Part shown: piece after piece, positions 8,448 through 16,454 of the stretch | How the letters are laid out: each line of letters opens with the position of its first letter | How positions within the stretch are numbered: position 1 is the stretch's first letter | From: a virus | Length of the DNA stretch: 26,025 nt | Virus record (IMG/VR): IMGVR_UViG_3300009537_000152 | Coordinates: 1-26,025 of that record | Strand: one strand, 5' to 3' | Made by a program: the position numbers and the translations under genes | Notes under the pieces: generated by a model | Told to the model about the DNA's origin: nothing | Database searches by the model: none | Seen by the model: the letters and a program-made list of their open reading frames with translations, nothing else

Positions 8448-11161
8448 GCGGGAATCCTGATTCTCTCCTGCGTCATCCCGCTACGCATCCCGATGACCTC
8501 AACCCAATGCGGGATAAAGGCGGAAGTAGAGGTAACGCGCACCCGAGGCACGGTCCCCTTTACCCCCCTTCCGAGTTTTACCTGATAGACTTTGGCCTTG
8601 TTCGCTGTGGCTGTCACAGTATACCCCGTGCTTGCAGTATCATCAAAGTATGGGGTAACGGTCAAGTCCGACGCGGCGTTTACTTTGACGTGAATCTCGC
8701 GCATCCAGAACAACTCGCTCACATCCAACGGCAATCCGCTGTCCCACACCAGCCTCGTTGCTGGGTTCAGGTAATAAAACAGAGAATAGTTGAGCAACCT
8801 GAATGTGCTGAAACTCCCTGTAATCCGCATCTGAACTTGGTAGAACTGTCCAAGCGCCGTATTGTCTTTTCGGACCGCCGAGAATCCGGTGGAAGAAATC
8901 GACAGAGAGTTCGTCGCGCTTCCTGAACCATTTTTGTGCATGGCGAACGTAGCCGTATTCCCCCCGGTGTCCAATTCGGTTCTGAAATCATGGGCGTCCT
9001 TGGCACTGTCAGGGACTCCGTTATCTTCCACCTTCGTCCACAACACAACCGCAATGTCGTTTGAATCGTCCTGAGTTCCGGTGTCCAACTGCCAGATGAT
9101 CCGGTTGTCATCCCCGGCAATCAACGTCCCGTCCGGCTCGTTGTGAACTGCCTTGAAATCAGTTGTTGACAAAAACGAGTAGGGGTGCCGATACCACTTC
9201 TGCTTAACGAAGTCGTAACGATGAATCGTGTTCGTTGTCGTATCGCTCCCCTCGGGGGTGACTGCGATCAGTTGCCCCTTGTTTAGGACCGCCCTGAACC
9301 GCGCCGTTCGGTCGGAAATGTTCACAGGACTAACGCCATGCCGCGTGTATCCTTTGTACAAAAGGCTCATATCCCCGGTAAGGGGGACGGAGTTTGTTCC
9401 GGTGAACAGCCTCCATCCATCCGATGCTAAGTAGACAATCGTATTCCCATCTTGCGCAAATGCCTTGCTAATTGGCGGCTGGGCAATATTCAGAGGCTCG
9501 ACAAGGAAGTTTACCGTTCCATCCGGCAACTCGTCCCCGGTCCCGCTGAGGCGGATGATGTCCTTATCCGTTCCGATGTAGATTCCCCCATTGGCCTGCG
9601 CAACCCAGTAGTTGACGTAACTCCCATCTCCTGTACGGAACGTCTGCTTGCTAGAGAAGTTATCAGGGTCCAGCCGTCGGCTTGGATATATCGTATCTGC
9701 CGTGATTGCGATTAGCCGGTCATAGTAATCCGGCACCATCCCCACAATATCGTCCGGGGGAAGTCCATTGTTGGAGTCCAGGGGGATGTTCAGGCGGAGA
9801 GCATCCACGTCAGACAGATCATCCGTGATTTGCTTAATCCCAGTAGATGCAGTAACCGTATCCACCGACACCCGATAGAACCCATTCAGCAATCCGCCCG
9901 CCCGATAGGTCCATATCTCTACGTTCCCGGCTGAAACATCTGCGGCTGAATACTTGGCAGTGGAAGGGTTGTCTACGTCTACCGTGGCCGAGCCTTGGTA
10001 AATCTCAAGCTCACTCGACAGATCGGACACGGTGGACTTGGCGTCGTAGCGCCCATTGTTCAACACATAGAGTGCCCGCCATTTGTATTTTCCGTCCAGT
10101 GGGGCCGTCTCCCCACCCTCTATTTTAATTGTGTCAAATTTGGCAGTGATATCGTCATCTGCATAAAAAGTAACCCGAATGGCCTTGACGGTCGCCCAGG
10201 TTTTGGTAGAGAGATCAAACCCCGCACGATAAAAAGATTGCCTTTCCGCAAACAGAAGACTCCAGGAAGCCAAGTCCTGATTGAATTGCGAGCGGGGGGA
10301 AATCCCATATCGAATGCCCGCCGCGATTTCCTCTTGCACTCCGGGGTCGTCGTATCCAGAGATAATCCCCGGGTCCTCAGTCTGAATCTTGTGCTCCCAA
10401 ATCTTGGAATAATAGTTGTTCGTGAATGTCCCGTCATCCACATCAATTTCAAGCCTTACATAGCGAAGCAAGGACGGATCGGATAAGTAGACCTCCATGG
10501 AAATTTTGTCTTGGTCTGTCCCTGTGTCAGATGCACTCAGGATTGTAAAATCCTGCGCGGCGGAATAGGTTAGCGTGGCCTTGCCTAATCCAGTTGTAGC
10601 ATCGTTGATGATTTGCAATGCGGAATTAGCGTTGCCATCCGCATCCGTAGAGAACGACAGCGTCCCGTGGCTTGGCGTTGTAAAGCCCGGAGACTCGCTG
10701 CTATCGCAAGTCGCAAACGTCTTTGACTGTGGATTAACCAGCGTCGGACTTGCCGGGGCGGCGGGTCCTGCAACCCCCCAATTCCTTACCGTGGTGCCAT
10801 CATACTTCTTTTTAGTAGTGCTCCTGGCAAAGAAGATTTCATCCAGGAAGGCCGCAAACTCAATGTCCCCGCTCCCGGCAACACTCGTGGCAATCGAGGA
10901 GCCGTTGGCATAGACCGCACTCGACGCCCCCGCCATCCGGTAGCGCGTTCCATCAATGTAGGTCGTGTACAGCGAGTGAACATCCGTGTCTCCCGCTCCG
11001 GTCTGCGTTAATTGAGATGTTCCCCTGCGTAGAGCAACCGCCCCGACTTCATCCAGAACGCAGTTGTCCATGCGCAGTAGAGCCTCACGGGGACAATTAA
11101 CATTGTCCAGGTTCGGCTGCCAGCCGAGCGAGAAATTGTTTCGGATGATTCCGTCAGCCAT
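8444..11161 (-). CDS. Tail hub / DNA-stabilisation protein, P22 gp10-like
   Basis: 905 aa starting MADGIIRNNFSLGWQPNLDN, followed by CPREALLRMDNCVLDEVGAV and RRGTSQL. An N-terminal strand ending in a list of first-line variables (DN..LRRG) followed by a long beta-rich body with repeated KxYDGT, WRxFTG and HRYDFVKQKWYRH motifs is the pattern of podoviral tail nozzle or packaged-DNA stabilisation proteins, beta-propellers that plug the portal after packaging. HRYDFVKQKWYRHP, around residue 640, looks like a propeller blade. The gene directly follows the two adaptor-type genes, the usual order portal-adaptor-nozzle. It abuts its upstream neighbour. No enzymatic motif seen. Family call by pattern, not by alignment. 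Confidence 0.75.
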   Translation of the reverse strand: MADGIIRNNFSLGWQPNLDNVNCPREALLRMDNCVLDEVGAVALRRGTSQLTQTGAGDTDVHSLYTTYIDGTRYRMAGASSAVYANGSSIATSVAGSGDIEFAAFLDEIFFARSTTKKKYDGTTVRNWGVAGPAAPASPTLVNPQSKTFATCDSSESPGFTTPSHGTLSFSTDADGNANSALQIINDATTGLGKATLTYSAAQDFTILSASDTGTDQDKISMEVYLSDPSLLRYVRLEIDVDDGTFTNNYYSKIWEHKIQTEDPGIISGYDDPGVQEEIAAGIRYGISPRSQFNQDLASWSLLFAERQSFYRAGFDLSTKTWATVKAIRVTFYADDDITAKFDTIKIEGGETAPLDGKYKWRALYVLNNGRYDAKSTVSDLSSELEIYQGSATVDVDNPSTAKYSAADVSAGNVEIWTYRAGGLLNGFYRVSVDTVTASTGIKQITDDLSDVDALRLNIPLDSNNGLPPDDIVGMVPDYYDRLIAITADTIYPSRRLDPDNFSSKQTFRTGDGSYVNYWVAQANGGIYIGTDKDIIRLSGTGDELPDGTVNFLVEPLNIAQPPISKAFAQDGNTIVYLASDGWRLFTGTNSVPLTGDMSLLYKGYTRHGVSPVNISDRTARFRAVLNKGQLIAVTPEGSDTTTNTIHRYDFVKQKWYRHPYSFLSTTDFKAVHNEPDGTLIAGDDNRIIWQLDTGTQDDSNDIAVVLWTKVEDNGVPDSAKDAHDFRTELDTGGNTATFAMHKNGSGSATNSLSISSTGFSAVRKDNTALGQFYQVQMRITGSFSTFRLLNYSLFYYLNPATRLVWDSGLPLDVSELFWMREIHVKVNAASDLTVTPYFDDTASTGYTVTATANKAKVYQVKLGRGVKGTVPRVRVTSTSAFIPHWVEVIGMRSGMTQERIRIPA

Positions 11162-12037
11162 CTAGCGCACAACCCTTCCGTAAGAAAACGGCATCCTTGC
11201 CAACGGCGGCCTCGAAAGTCTCTCGCTCGATCCGCCCATCACCACGTTGCGCCGCTGGTTAAATAGCTGCTTGCGGCGAATCATCCTTGCCACTCCCGAT
11301 TCATACAAATTCTTCCAAAACGCTCCAAGCTGAAGGTCTTGGCCAGGACCCTCTCTCTCAAGACATCGCCAGCAGGCGTAATGCCTTAAATACTTGGTGT
11401 ACCGATCTGGCAACTCGAAAGTATCTCCATCGGCAGACACCGCAGAACCCTTCCGGATGTATTCAATCTTGAAGTTGTTCGTTGTCGCAGTAGTCTCTGC
11501 CGTAGGGATCGGAACCTTCCGCAATACCCGCAGTCCGTCTTTGTCCATGACGTAACCTTGCGGATTGCCCTTGCGGGTATGGTACTGCGCGTCCAGGGGC
11601 TCCAGTTCGCTCGAATAGAGCGGGTCGATCCTCCGATTGTCCCACGTTGCCCGCTCAATGCGAATCAAGTCCGTTGGCAAATCGTACACAGCCTTTCCGA
11701 TAAATGCCAAATCCTCAGTTTCGTGCGCTGCCGTGTGGTTGCACGGCCCCAAAGCAGGCCCCCCCGGCATCATTTCTTCTTCAAATGCCCCGGTGAAGTT
11801 AAAAACACCCAGCACATCCCCTGGATGAAGGTCGCGCTCCCATTCGGCTGTGATGTTACAGGTATTCGCCTTGTCGTCCAGGAAGTCCCCATTCCAGAAG
11901 CACTCCGTCCTGGCAGCGATAATCGAATAGCACTCCTTGAGGTATCGCTTGATTTCCGCCGCCGTCCACACAGTCGCAGCGGTATCCCCCAACCGCGTCT
12001 GAACCTCGGATGCTACAGTAGAAAGTGATTTAGCCAC
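11162..12037 (-). CDS. Head-tail adaptor/connector-like protein (second of a pair)
   Basis: 291 aa. The N-terminus, SLSTVASEVQTRLGDTAATV then WTAAEIKRYLKECYSIIAAR, is a helix-turn-helix-like adaptor start very like that of the preceding gene (EIFTRLEENSSSPRFWAL, DVKAALNDGLEEIS). Beta-rich central and Arg-rich C-terminal parts follow (RRKQLFNQRRNVVMGG). Such proteins sit between portal and tail nozzle (T7 gp11 / P22 gp4 position). It starts with GTG at 12037, overlapping the previous gene by 8 nt, and has only a weak ribosome binding site, so translation is probably coupled. The insertion relative to its partner (residues about 60-115 with several Cys and His) is of unknown meaning. Confidence 0.65.
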   Translation of the reverse strand: MAKSLSTVASEVQTRLGDTAATVWTAAEIKRYLKECYSIIAARTECFWNGDFLDDKANTCNITAEWERDLHPGDVLGVFNFTGAFEEEMMPGGPALGPCNHTAAHETEDLAFIGKAVYDLPTDLIRIERATWDNRRIDPLYSSELEPLDAQYHTRKGNPQGYVMDKDGLRVLRKVPIPTAETTATTNNFKIEYIRKGSAVSADGDTFELPDRYTKYLRHYACWRCLEREGPGQDLQLGAFWKNLYESGVARMIRRKQLFNQRRNVVMGGSSERLSRPPLARMPFSYGRVVR

Positions 12038-12668
12038 GGAAGTAAGAAACCCTATCCCTTGCTATCCTGGATTCAACGTACCGCTTAAGCCTTTGGTCAT
12101 ACCCCCTAAATTCATTGAAGTGCTGGAGGGCTTTGACATAATCCCTTTCCTGGGCGAACAAATCTCCCAGGGCGTATTCAACAATCCCGTAGTGGTATTC
12201 ATCAGGAAATCCCGGCGTATCCGCATCCCCGATCATGCTTGCAGGAAGTGCCGTGTAGTACAGCGTAAAAGACCCCAGGGCATCCGACGAATGGGGGAAA
12301 ATCCCCAATTGCCACAGTCCCCTCAATACACACTTCTCTTCTTCTCCAGTAACCTCTTCCCACTCCAGCCGCTCATTGTCGAGGTCCCGAACGTCCTTGA
12401 ACTCGATCCAGCGGTTTGTCTGGTTGTTAAAAGCATGTTTCGGGGTTAAGACCACATCGCTCCCCAGCGAAGAGGAAAGATCGTAGTACAACTGATCCGC
12501 AACATGCGGAACGACGTAGTTCTTCTCCATCCATTCCGACGAATCCGAGATTTCTTCCAGGCCGTCATTCAGGGCTGCTTTTACATCAGCCAATGCCCAG
12601 AAGCGGGGCGAGGAAGAATTCTCTTCCAATCTCGTAAATATCTCGGTTTGCATTTCCAGGAAAGTCAT
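12030..12668 (-). CDS. Head-tail adaptor/connector-like protein (first of a pair)
   Basis: 212 aa starting MTFLEMQTEIFTRLEE, with an N-terminal helical region (WALADVKAALNDGLEEISDS), a beta-rich centre around YYDLSSSLGSD and WIEFKDVRDLDNERLEWEEV, and a C-terminal helical bundle containing YHYGIVEYALGDLFAQERDY. YGIVxYAxxxLxxxxxDxxKA followed by a Y..R....RIARDR tail is common in phage adaptor proteins that dock on the portal ring. Its ATG overlaps the stop of the GalE gene by 4 nt, so the sugar cassette and tail genes form one transcript. Function inferred from fold pattern and order. Confidence 0.68.
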   Translation of the reverse strand: MTFLEMQTEIFTRLEENSSSPRFWALADVKAALNDGLEEISDSSEWMEKNYVVPHVADQLYYDLSSSLGSDVVLTPKHAFNNQTNRWIEFKDVRDLDNERLEWEEVTGEEEKCVLRGLWQLGIFPHSSDALGSFTLYYTALPASMIGDADTPGFPDEYHYGIVEYALGDLFAQERDYVKALQHFNEFRGYDQRLKRYVESRIARDRVSYFRG

Positions 12669-13600
12669 TGGTTCATCCAGGCCCAGGAAGTTTCAACGAT
12701 GTCCCGCAATGGGCGTTCCGGCTTCCAGCCAAGTAACTTCCTCGCCCTGGAAGCATCCGCAACCAGAATCGCCGGATCGCCAGACCTTCTTGGCCGGGTT
12801 ACGGTTTTGATAGCTCTTCCTGTTACCTCTTCCGCTTCCCGGATAACCTCTCGGACCGAATTCCCGAGTCCGGTCCCAAGGTTCATGGCGGTTGACTTCC
12901 CACCACCTTGCAGATAATCCAAAGCCCGCACGTGGGCATCGGAAATATCGCTGACATGAACGTAATCCCGAATGCAGGTCCCGTCCGGGGTTGGGTAGTC
13001 GTTTCCGAAAATCGACATCTCGGCTCCACCCTTCGCCGCTGATAGGGTTAATGGTATCAAGTGTGTCTCGGGTTTGTGCCTCTCGCCCACTTCCCCATTT
13101 GATCCGGCGGCATTGAAATATCGGAAACTAACAAACTGCAAGTTGGCATGAAGCAAGGCAACCTCGATTCCCAACTTTGATTCCCCGTATGGGTTAACTG
13201 GCCTCAGTGGGGACTCTTCATCAATCGGGATCTCTTTCGGGTTCCCGTAAACTGCCGCCGTAGATGAATAGACGAAGTAGCGAATCCCGGAGTCGAGCGC
13301 CGAGCCTAGCAGGACTTTCCCGGCTGCAAGGTTGTTCTGGCGGTACTTTTCAGGATTCGCGATAGACTCGCTGACAATCGAGGACCCAGCGAAGTGCATC
13401 ACCGCATCCACATCCCGGAGCAGCGGAACCAGTGTCTCCCGATCCCCCACATCTCCCTGAACAAACTGGAATCCGTCTATCGAATCCAGATTCCCCGTCG
13501 AGAGATTATCGTAGGCGATAACCCCATGCCCCGCGCTCCGAAGTTGCCGAATGGCGTGGCTTCCGATATACCCCGCCGCCCCGGTTACTAGAACGCGCAC
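12665..13600 (-). CDS. galE: NAD-dependent sugar-nucleotide epimerase, UDP-glucose 4-epimerase (GalE) type
   Basis: 311 aa short-chain dehydrogenase of the extended epimerase class. Visible motifs are the NAD-binding loop TGAAGYIGS (residues 6-14), D31 after strand two, QGDVGD (48-53), HFAGSS (69-74), catalytic YSSTAAVYG (111-119) with the Y138-x3-K142 pair (NPYGESK), RYFNAAGSN (160-168) and the GalE-like DYPTPDGTCIRDYVHVSDI (201-219). It interconverts UDP-glucose and UDP-galactose, or a related pair such as the N-acetyl or uronic forms; the exact substrate cannot be told. Length is near the family's usual 320-340. It starts with GTG immediately after the preceding stop with little ribosome binding site, so translation is probably coupled. 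An epimerase within a virion operon is unusual. Confidence 0.92.
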   Translation of the reverse strand: MRVLVTGAAGYIGSHAIRQLRSAGHGVIAYDNLSTGNLDSIDGFQFVQGDVGDRETLVPLLRDVDAVMHFAGSSIVSESIANPEKYRQNNLAAGKVLLGSALDSGIRYFVYSSTAAVYGNPKEIPIDEESPLRPVNPYGESKLGIEVALLHANLQFVSFRYFNAAGSNGEVGERHKPETHLIPLTLSAAKGGAEMSIFGNDYPTPDGTCIRDYVHVSDISDAHVRALDYLQGGGKSTAMNLGTGLGNSVREVIREAEEVTGRAIKTVTRPRRSGDPAILVADASRARKLLGWKPERPLRDIVETSWAWMNQ

Positions 13601-13864
13601 CTAGAAGTCAACCGGAACCTGTCTGCCGCCAGACCCGTTCAGTTTGTAAAACTCATCCTCGCTCATAAACTGAATCCGGTTGAAGGTGATGTCTGGCACG
13701 CTTACCTGCGTTACCTGCTCGTGGGAAGGCAGAATGTTCAACTGCCTTGGTTCTACAACGGCCCCAACATCCGTGTTGGCGAGGTTCCAGTCCAGCAAGC
13801 GGAAAGTTCCGTTCTTTCTCTTTTCAATCACCAGCGTTCTGTCGAGTATTGGTCCTTTAGGCAT
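13601..13864 (-). CDS. Small protein of unknown function within the sugar cassette
   Basis: 87 aa, MPKGPILDRTLVIEKRKNG and onwards, with an acidic C-terminal part (MSEDEFYKLNGSGGRQ). No Cys, no membrane segment and no motif I recognise. The ATG overlaps the previous gene by 8 nt and has a strong AAGGAGGA site, so it is translated. It lies exactly between the dehydrogenase-like and epimerase genes. It could be a small partner of the sugar enzymes or an unrelated structural protein. Confidence 0.68.
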   Translation of the reverse strand: MPKGPILDRTLVIEKRKNGTFRLLDWNLANTDVGAVVEPRQLNILPSHEQVTQVSVPDITFNRIQFMSEDEFYKLNGSGGRQVPVDF

Positions 13865-14624
13865 ATACTTCCTCCTTGACGTTTGAAGTCAGATACTTCT
13901 GGTTGATTTCCAGCATCGTCCCTGTCAGCTCGGGTTGATACCCCACACTTTCCGCCCACGCCGCCCATCCATATACATCTTTTGGGATGCACTTGGAATT
14001 GAATCCTCTCTTGTCTGGGTACACGAAGGTCCACCAAAGATTAAATCTCGGGTCGTCTCCATAGACAGCCTCGCGGATTGTATTGTAATCCACCCCGGCC
14101 ATTTTGCAGACATCGTACAACTCCTGGCATTGCGCGACCTTAAACGCAATCGCCCGGTTCTCGCTCAACTTGATAACCTCCGCCTCGTAGTTGGTGACTT
14201 GGCGAATTGAGATGTTGGCGTTGTAGACCGTCTGGTACAGTTCGATAACCCTGGCTCGGTTGAGCGGCTTTCCTCCAAGGATCATAAACTTCCTGGAACC
14301 CATGTCCAGAAATGGGTGCGCTGTGGTTTCCCCCAGGTATTCGGGCTGGTACACGATGTTTCCATAGACCTCTAGCTGGTCACAGGTTCCCGGCATAACC
14401 GTAGATCGAATTACCAGCAAATCTTCCGGGGCATGAGCCACCACACCCTCAACAATGGAGGTATCGAGCTTCCCATCCTTGAGTGGGGTGGGCACACATA
14501 CGAATCCAATGTCTGCCGTGAAGTTGGCTTGGAGATGTAGTGCCGGGTCGTGGATCAGCGCCTTCGGAAATAGCTTGTGCATCGCCCTGCCAACCCAACC
14601 GTAACCATAAATCTTTACCGTCAT
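13857..14624 (-). CDS. UDP-glucose/GDP-mannose dehydrogenase-like protein, short form
   Basis: 255 aa. Motifs follow the nucleotide-sugar 6-dehydrogenase order: GYGWVG dinucleotide loop (7-12), CVPTP (43-47), RSTVMPGT (73-80), QPEYLGE (93-99, the NPEFLRE position), EAEVIKLSEN (147-156) with the Lys and Asn, and KCIPKD (211-216) with the catalytic Cys. These enzymes oxidise the C6 hydroxyl of UDP-glucose or GDP-mannose to the uronate with two NAD. Usual members have about 400-450 aa; here the C-terminal sugar-nucleotide-binding domain is absent, so either activity uses an abbreviated site or the protein has another substrate. It overlaps the glycosyltransferase gene by 4 nt and the next gene by 8 nt. 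The family call is firm; activity is not. Confidence 0.85.
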   Translation of the reverse strand: MTVKIYGYGWVGRAMHKLFPKALIHDPALHLQANFTADIGFVCVPTPLKDGKLDTSIVEGVVAHAPEDLLVIRSTVMPGTCDQLEVYGNIVYQPEYLGETTAHPFLDMGSRKFMILGGKPLNRARVIELYQTVYNANISIRQVTNYEAEVIKLSENRAIAFKVAQCQELYDVCKMAGVDYNTIREAVYGDDPRFNLWWTFVYPDKRGFNSKCIPKDVYGWAAWAESVGYQPELTGTMLEINQKYLTSNVKEEVYA

Positions 14625-16006
14625 TCAGCGCCTCTCTTCATGTAGGTAATTTGGTTGACCGGCATCAACCCCTCCTCCATGCAGGCATTGATGAAATTCT
14701 TCCCGCCGATGTCATAGTGCTCGGGGTGCATGTTATCTTCCAGGATGCCGTTGTTTGAGAACAAGATGCCGTTCGGCTTCAAGCATCGCGCCAATTCCCG
14801 CAATGCCTGCCGCCATTCGGAAATGTGCTCAAGCGAATCCATTGCTACGATAGCATCGTATTTCTCGCCGTTCAGCTCCGGGGAACCTCCCATGGATTCA
14901 AGGACTTTGGCTGTAACTTTGTGCTTTGCCAAACGCCACTTCAGGAATTCCAAAGTTCCCGTTCCCTGGATGTCCATCGCGGTAACATCATGGCCTTTTT
15001 CCGCCAACGTAAATGCCGGTATCCCAATCCCACAGCCGAAGTCCAGCACCTTGAGTTTCTTCGGAACGCTTTCCGCAGAAGAAAGGATAAATTCCGTCAT
15101 GCGCTTCTTGTCTTCGTTGGCTGTGTTGAACCACACCTGCCGACAGACGCGCTCCATCGGAAAGAGCCGGTACCATTCCGCGTCAGGGATATCGTGCTCC
15201 TTGCGCTGCTGCATAAACTCCTGGGCATCGCTGTACACTGCGTCAAGGGTTGGCTTCCCGGTATACTCGAAGGTGTCAACTGCCAGCCGCCGATAGACAT
15301 CCGAGAGAACCATCGACTTCTTCGCTTCGCCCGGCACCGCCCCTTCTAGTTGCAGTTGCTTCCGGTTGCGGCTGGTAATGACGACTTTATCCTTCTTGAT
15401 GTGCCCCAATTCTATCGAGGTATCCGCCCACACCTCTATGCCCTTCTCGGCGGCCTTCTGGCACAACTGAACGTCCGTCCCGTACCGGTGCTCCGGCTCA
15501 AAGAACGGAGGTCCTACCTTGTCGAACACCCGCATCTTAATCAGCAGGCATCCTCCGCCGGCAACGTCTACCTTCTGCAATCCGCCGGTTACCTCGTCAT
15601 CCCGCAGAAAGCGATAGCCGTTTTCGTTGACCTTGTGCATTAACACGGGCTCACAGTTCCCGCCCCTCTGCCAGTAGAGCGCCCCGCAAATATCCTTGTC
15701 GTGGGCAATCATCTTTTCCAAAAACCCATATTCATCTGATGGCCCCGAGGTTACAAACGGGTTGATTACCATGTCATCGTCCAGCATCAGCAGCCAATCG
15801 CAGTTCATCTGCTGGGCCGCTTCGACAATGGCAATCCGGGCGCGAAACTGCTCACTCTTGGTTTTGATCCCTAGGAAGAAGTCGTACCGTGGCATCCTTC
15901 TACCGCAGTGGTAGGCGAAACGCATCCAGTCTTCCAGGACCTCCGGGTCTACCTGCCCATAGCAGGGAACGCCAATCATGATCGTGGGCTTCTTTTCACT
16001 GGACAA
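14621..16006 (-). CDS. Glycosyltransferase (GT-A) fused to SAM-dependent methyltransferase
   Basis: 461 aa. Residues 8-225 are a GT-A fold: TIMIGVPCYG (8-17), DWLLMLDDDMV (70-80) with the DxD-type metal site at 76-78, GTDVQLCQKA (176-185) at the acceptor-base position and ELGHIKKDK (199-207). Residues about 318-460 are a class I methyltransferase: LKVLDFGCGIG (318-328), acidic D345, and AMDSLEHI (388-395), with a C-terminal NNGILE strand. One protein thus probably transfers a sugar and methylates it, or modifies two sites. Start: TTG at 16006, with AAGGAG 7 nt upstream in the transcript; the frame fits. It overlaps the zinc-ribbon gene by 11 nt. Acceptor unknown: virion protein, host glycan or other. 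The order epimerase, dehydrogenase and this enzyme fits synthesis and transfer of one modified sugar. Confidence 0.88.
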   Translation of the reverse strand: MSSEKKPTIMIGVPCYGQVDPEVLEDWMRFAYHCGRRMPRYDFFLGIKTKSEQFRARIAIVEAAQQMNCDWLLMLDDDMVINPFVTSGPSDEYGFLEKMIAHDKDICGALYWQRGGNCEPVLMHKVNENGYRFLRDDEVTGGLQKVDVAGGGCLLIKMRVFDKVGPPFFEPEHRYGTDVQLCQKAAEKGIEVWADTSIELGHIKKDKVVITSRNRKQLQLEGAVPGEAKKSMVLSDVYRRLAVDTFEYTGKPTLDAVYSDAQEFMQQRKEHDIPDAEWYRLFPMERVCRQVWFNTANEDKKRMTEFILSSAESVPKKLKVLDFGCGIGIPAFTLAEKGHDVTAMDIQGTGTLEFLKWRLAKHKVTAKVLESMGGSPELNGEKYDAIVAMDSLEHISEWRQALRELARCLKPNGILFSNNGILEDNMHPEHYDIGGKNFINACMEEGLMPVNQITYMKRGAE

Positions 16007-16253
16007 CGCTGAACTCCTTCAAAAACAAATCGCTGTCAGGGAACGCCAGCGTTCCATCCTGTATCTGCTTGGCCTCTTCCTCTTTGAGAATCGTTACTTC
16101 CACGAACCTTCGGTTCCCGCAATCCCCACAACATCCCAACTTCTGGATGGTCTCAAAAAGCACAAGTTTCTGACAGTCCTTGCAGCGCATGATGTAATCG
16201 TGCGCCCGGCCCTTCTCCTCGTAATAGCGCGGGACGCGAGTTACTTCTTCCAT
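15996..16253 (-). CDS. Small zinc-ribbon protein
   Basis: 85 aa with two Cys pairs, CKDC (about residues 24-27) and CCGDCG (about 41-46), around a short loop: a four-Cys zinc ribbon. The C-terminus is acidic and helical. The ATG follows a strong GGAGGGTT site, 7 nt after the small Cys gene. Such ribbons in phages often bind nucleic acid or RNA polymerase, or stabilise structural proteins; nothing here decides. It lies between the head genes and the sugar cassette. Confidence 0.75.
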   Translation of the reverse strand: MEEVTRVPRYYEEKGRAHDYIMRCKDCQKLVLFETIQKLGCCGDCGNRRFVEVTILKEEEAKQIQDGTLAFPDSDLFLKEFSVVQ

Positions 16254-16260
16254 AACCCTC

Positions 16261-16392
16261 CTATCGTTTCAGAAATCTCTTTGGCTTTGGTTCTGGCTTT
16301 GCTTGCTTTGGTTCATACCGGCACTCGCTCGAATCAAGCCTCGGGCTTGCTCCTGAATAATCCACCCTACATCCACACGGGGCCTGGTTCAT
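16261..16392 (-). CDS. Small Cys/Lys-rich protein, function unknown
   Basis: 43 aa, MNQAPCGCRVDYSGASPRL, then SSECRYEPKQAKPEPKPKRF. It has three Cys (CGC and SEC) and a Lys/Pro-rich tail. The start is chosen because AGGAGG lies 6-7 nt before ATG 16392, the best Shine-Dalgarno site of the neighbourhood; the frame continues upstream but there it would run through the head-surface gene. It ends 7 nt before the zinc-ribbon gene. Too short for a firm family; could be a minor capsid-associated or nucleic-acid-binding protein. Confidence 0.65.
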   Translation of the reverse strand: MNQAPCGCRVDYSGASPRLDSSECRYEPKQAKPEPKPKRFLKR

Positions 16393-16414
16393 TGGGAACC
16401 TCCTGTAAAGTGAG

Positions 16415-16442
16415 TGCCCCTTGTTTATCGGCACAAGGGGCA
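16415..16442 (-). other. Perfect 10-bp stem-loop between head and small-gene transcripts
   Basis: TGCCCCTTGT (16415-16424) pairs with ACAAGGGGCA (16433-16442) around an 8-base loop. In the leftward transcript it lies between the stop of the head-surface gene (16455) and the ribosome binding site of the 43-aa gene. No U-tract follows, so it is more likely an RNA-processing or stability element, or a weak attenuator, than a full terminator. Confidence 0.55.
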
Positions 16443-16454
16443 AAAGCCATCGCG

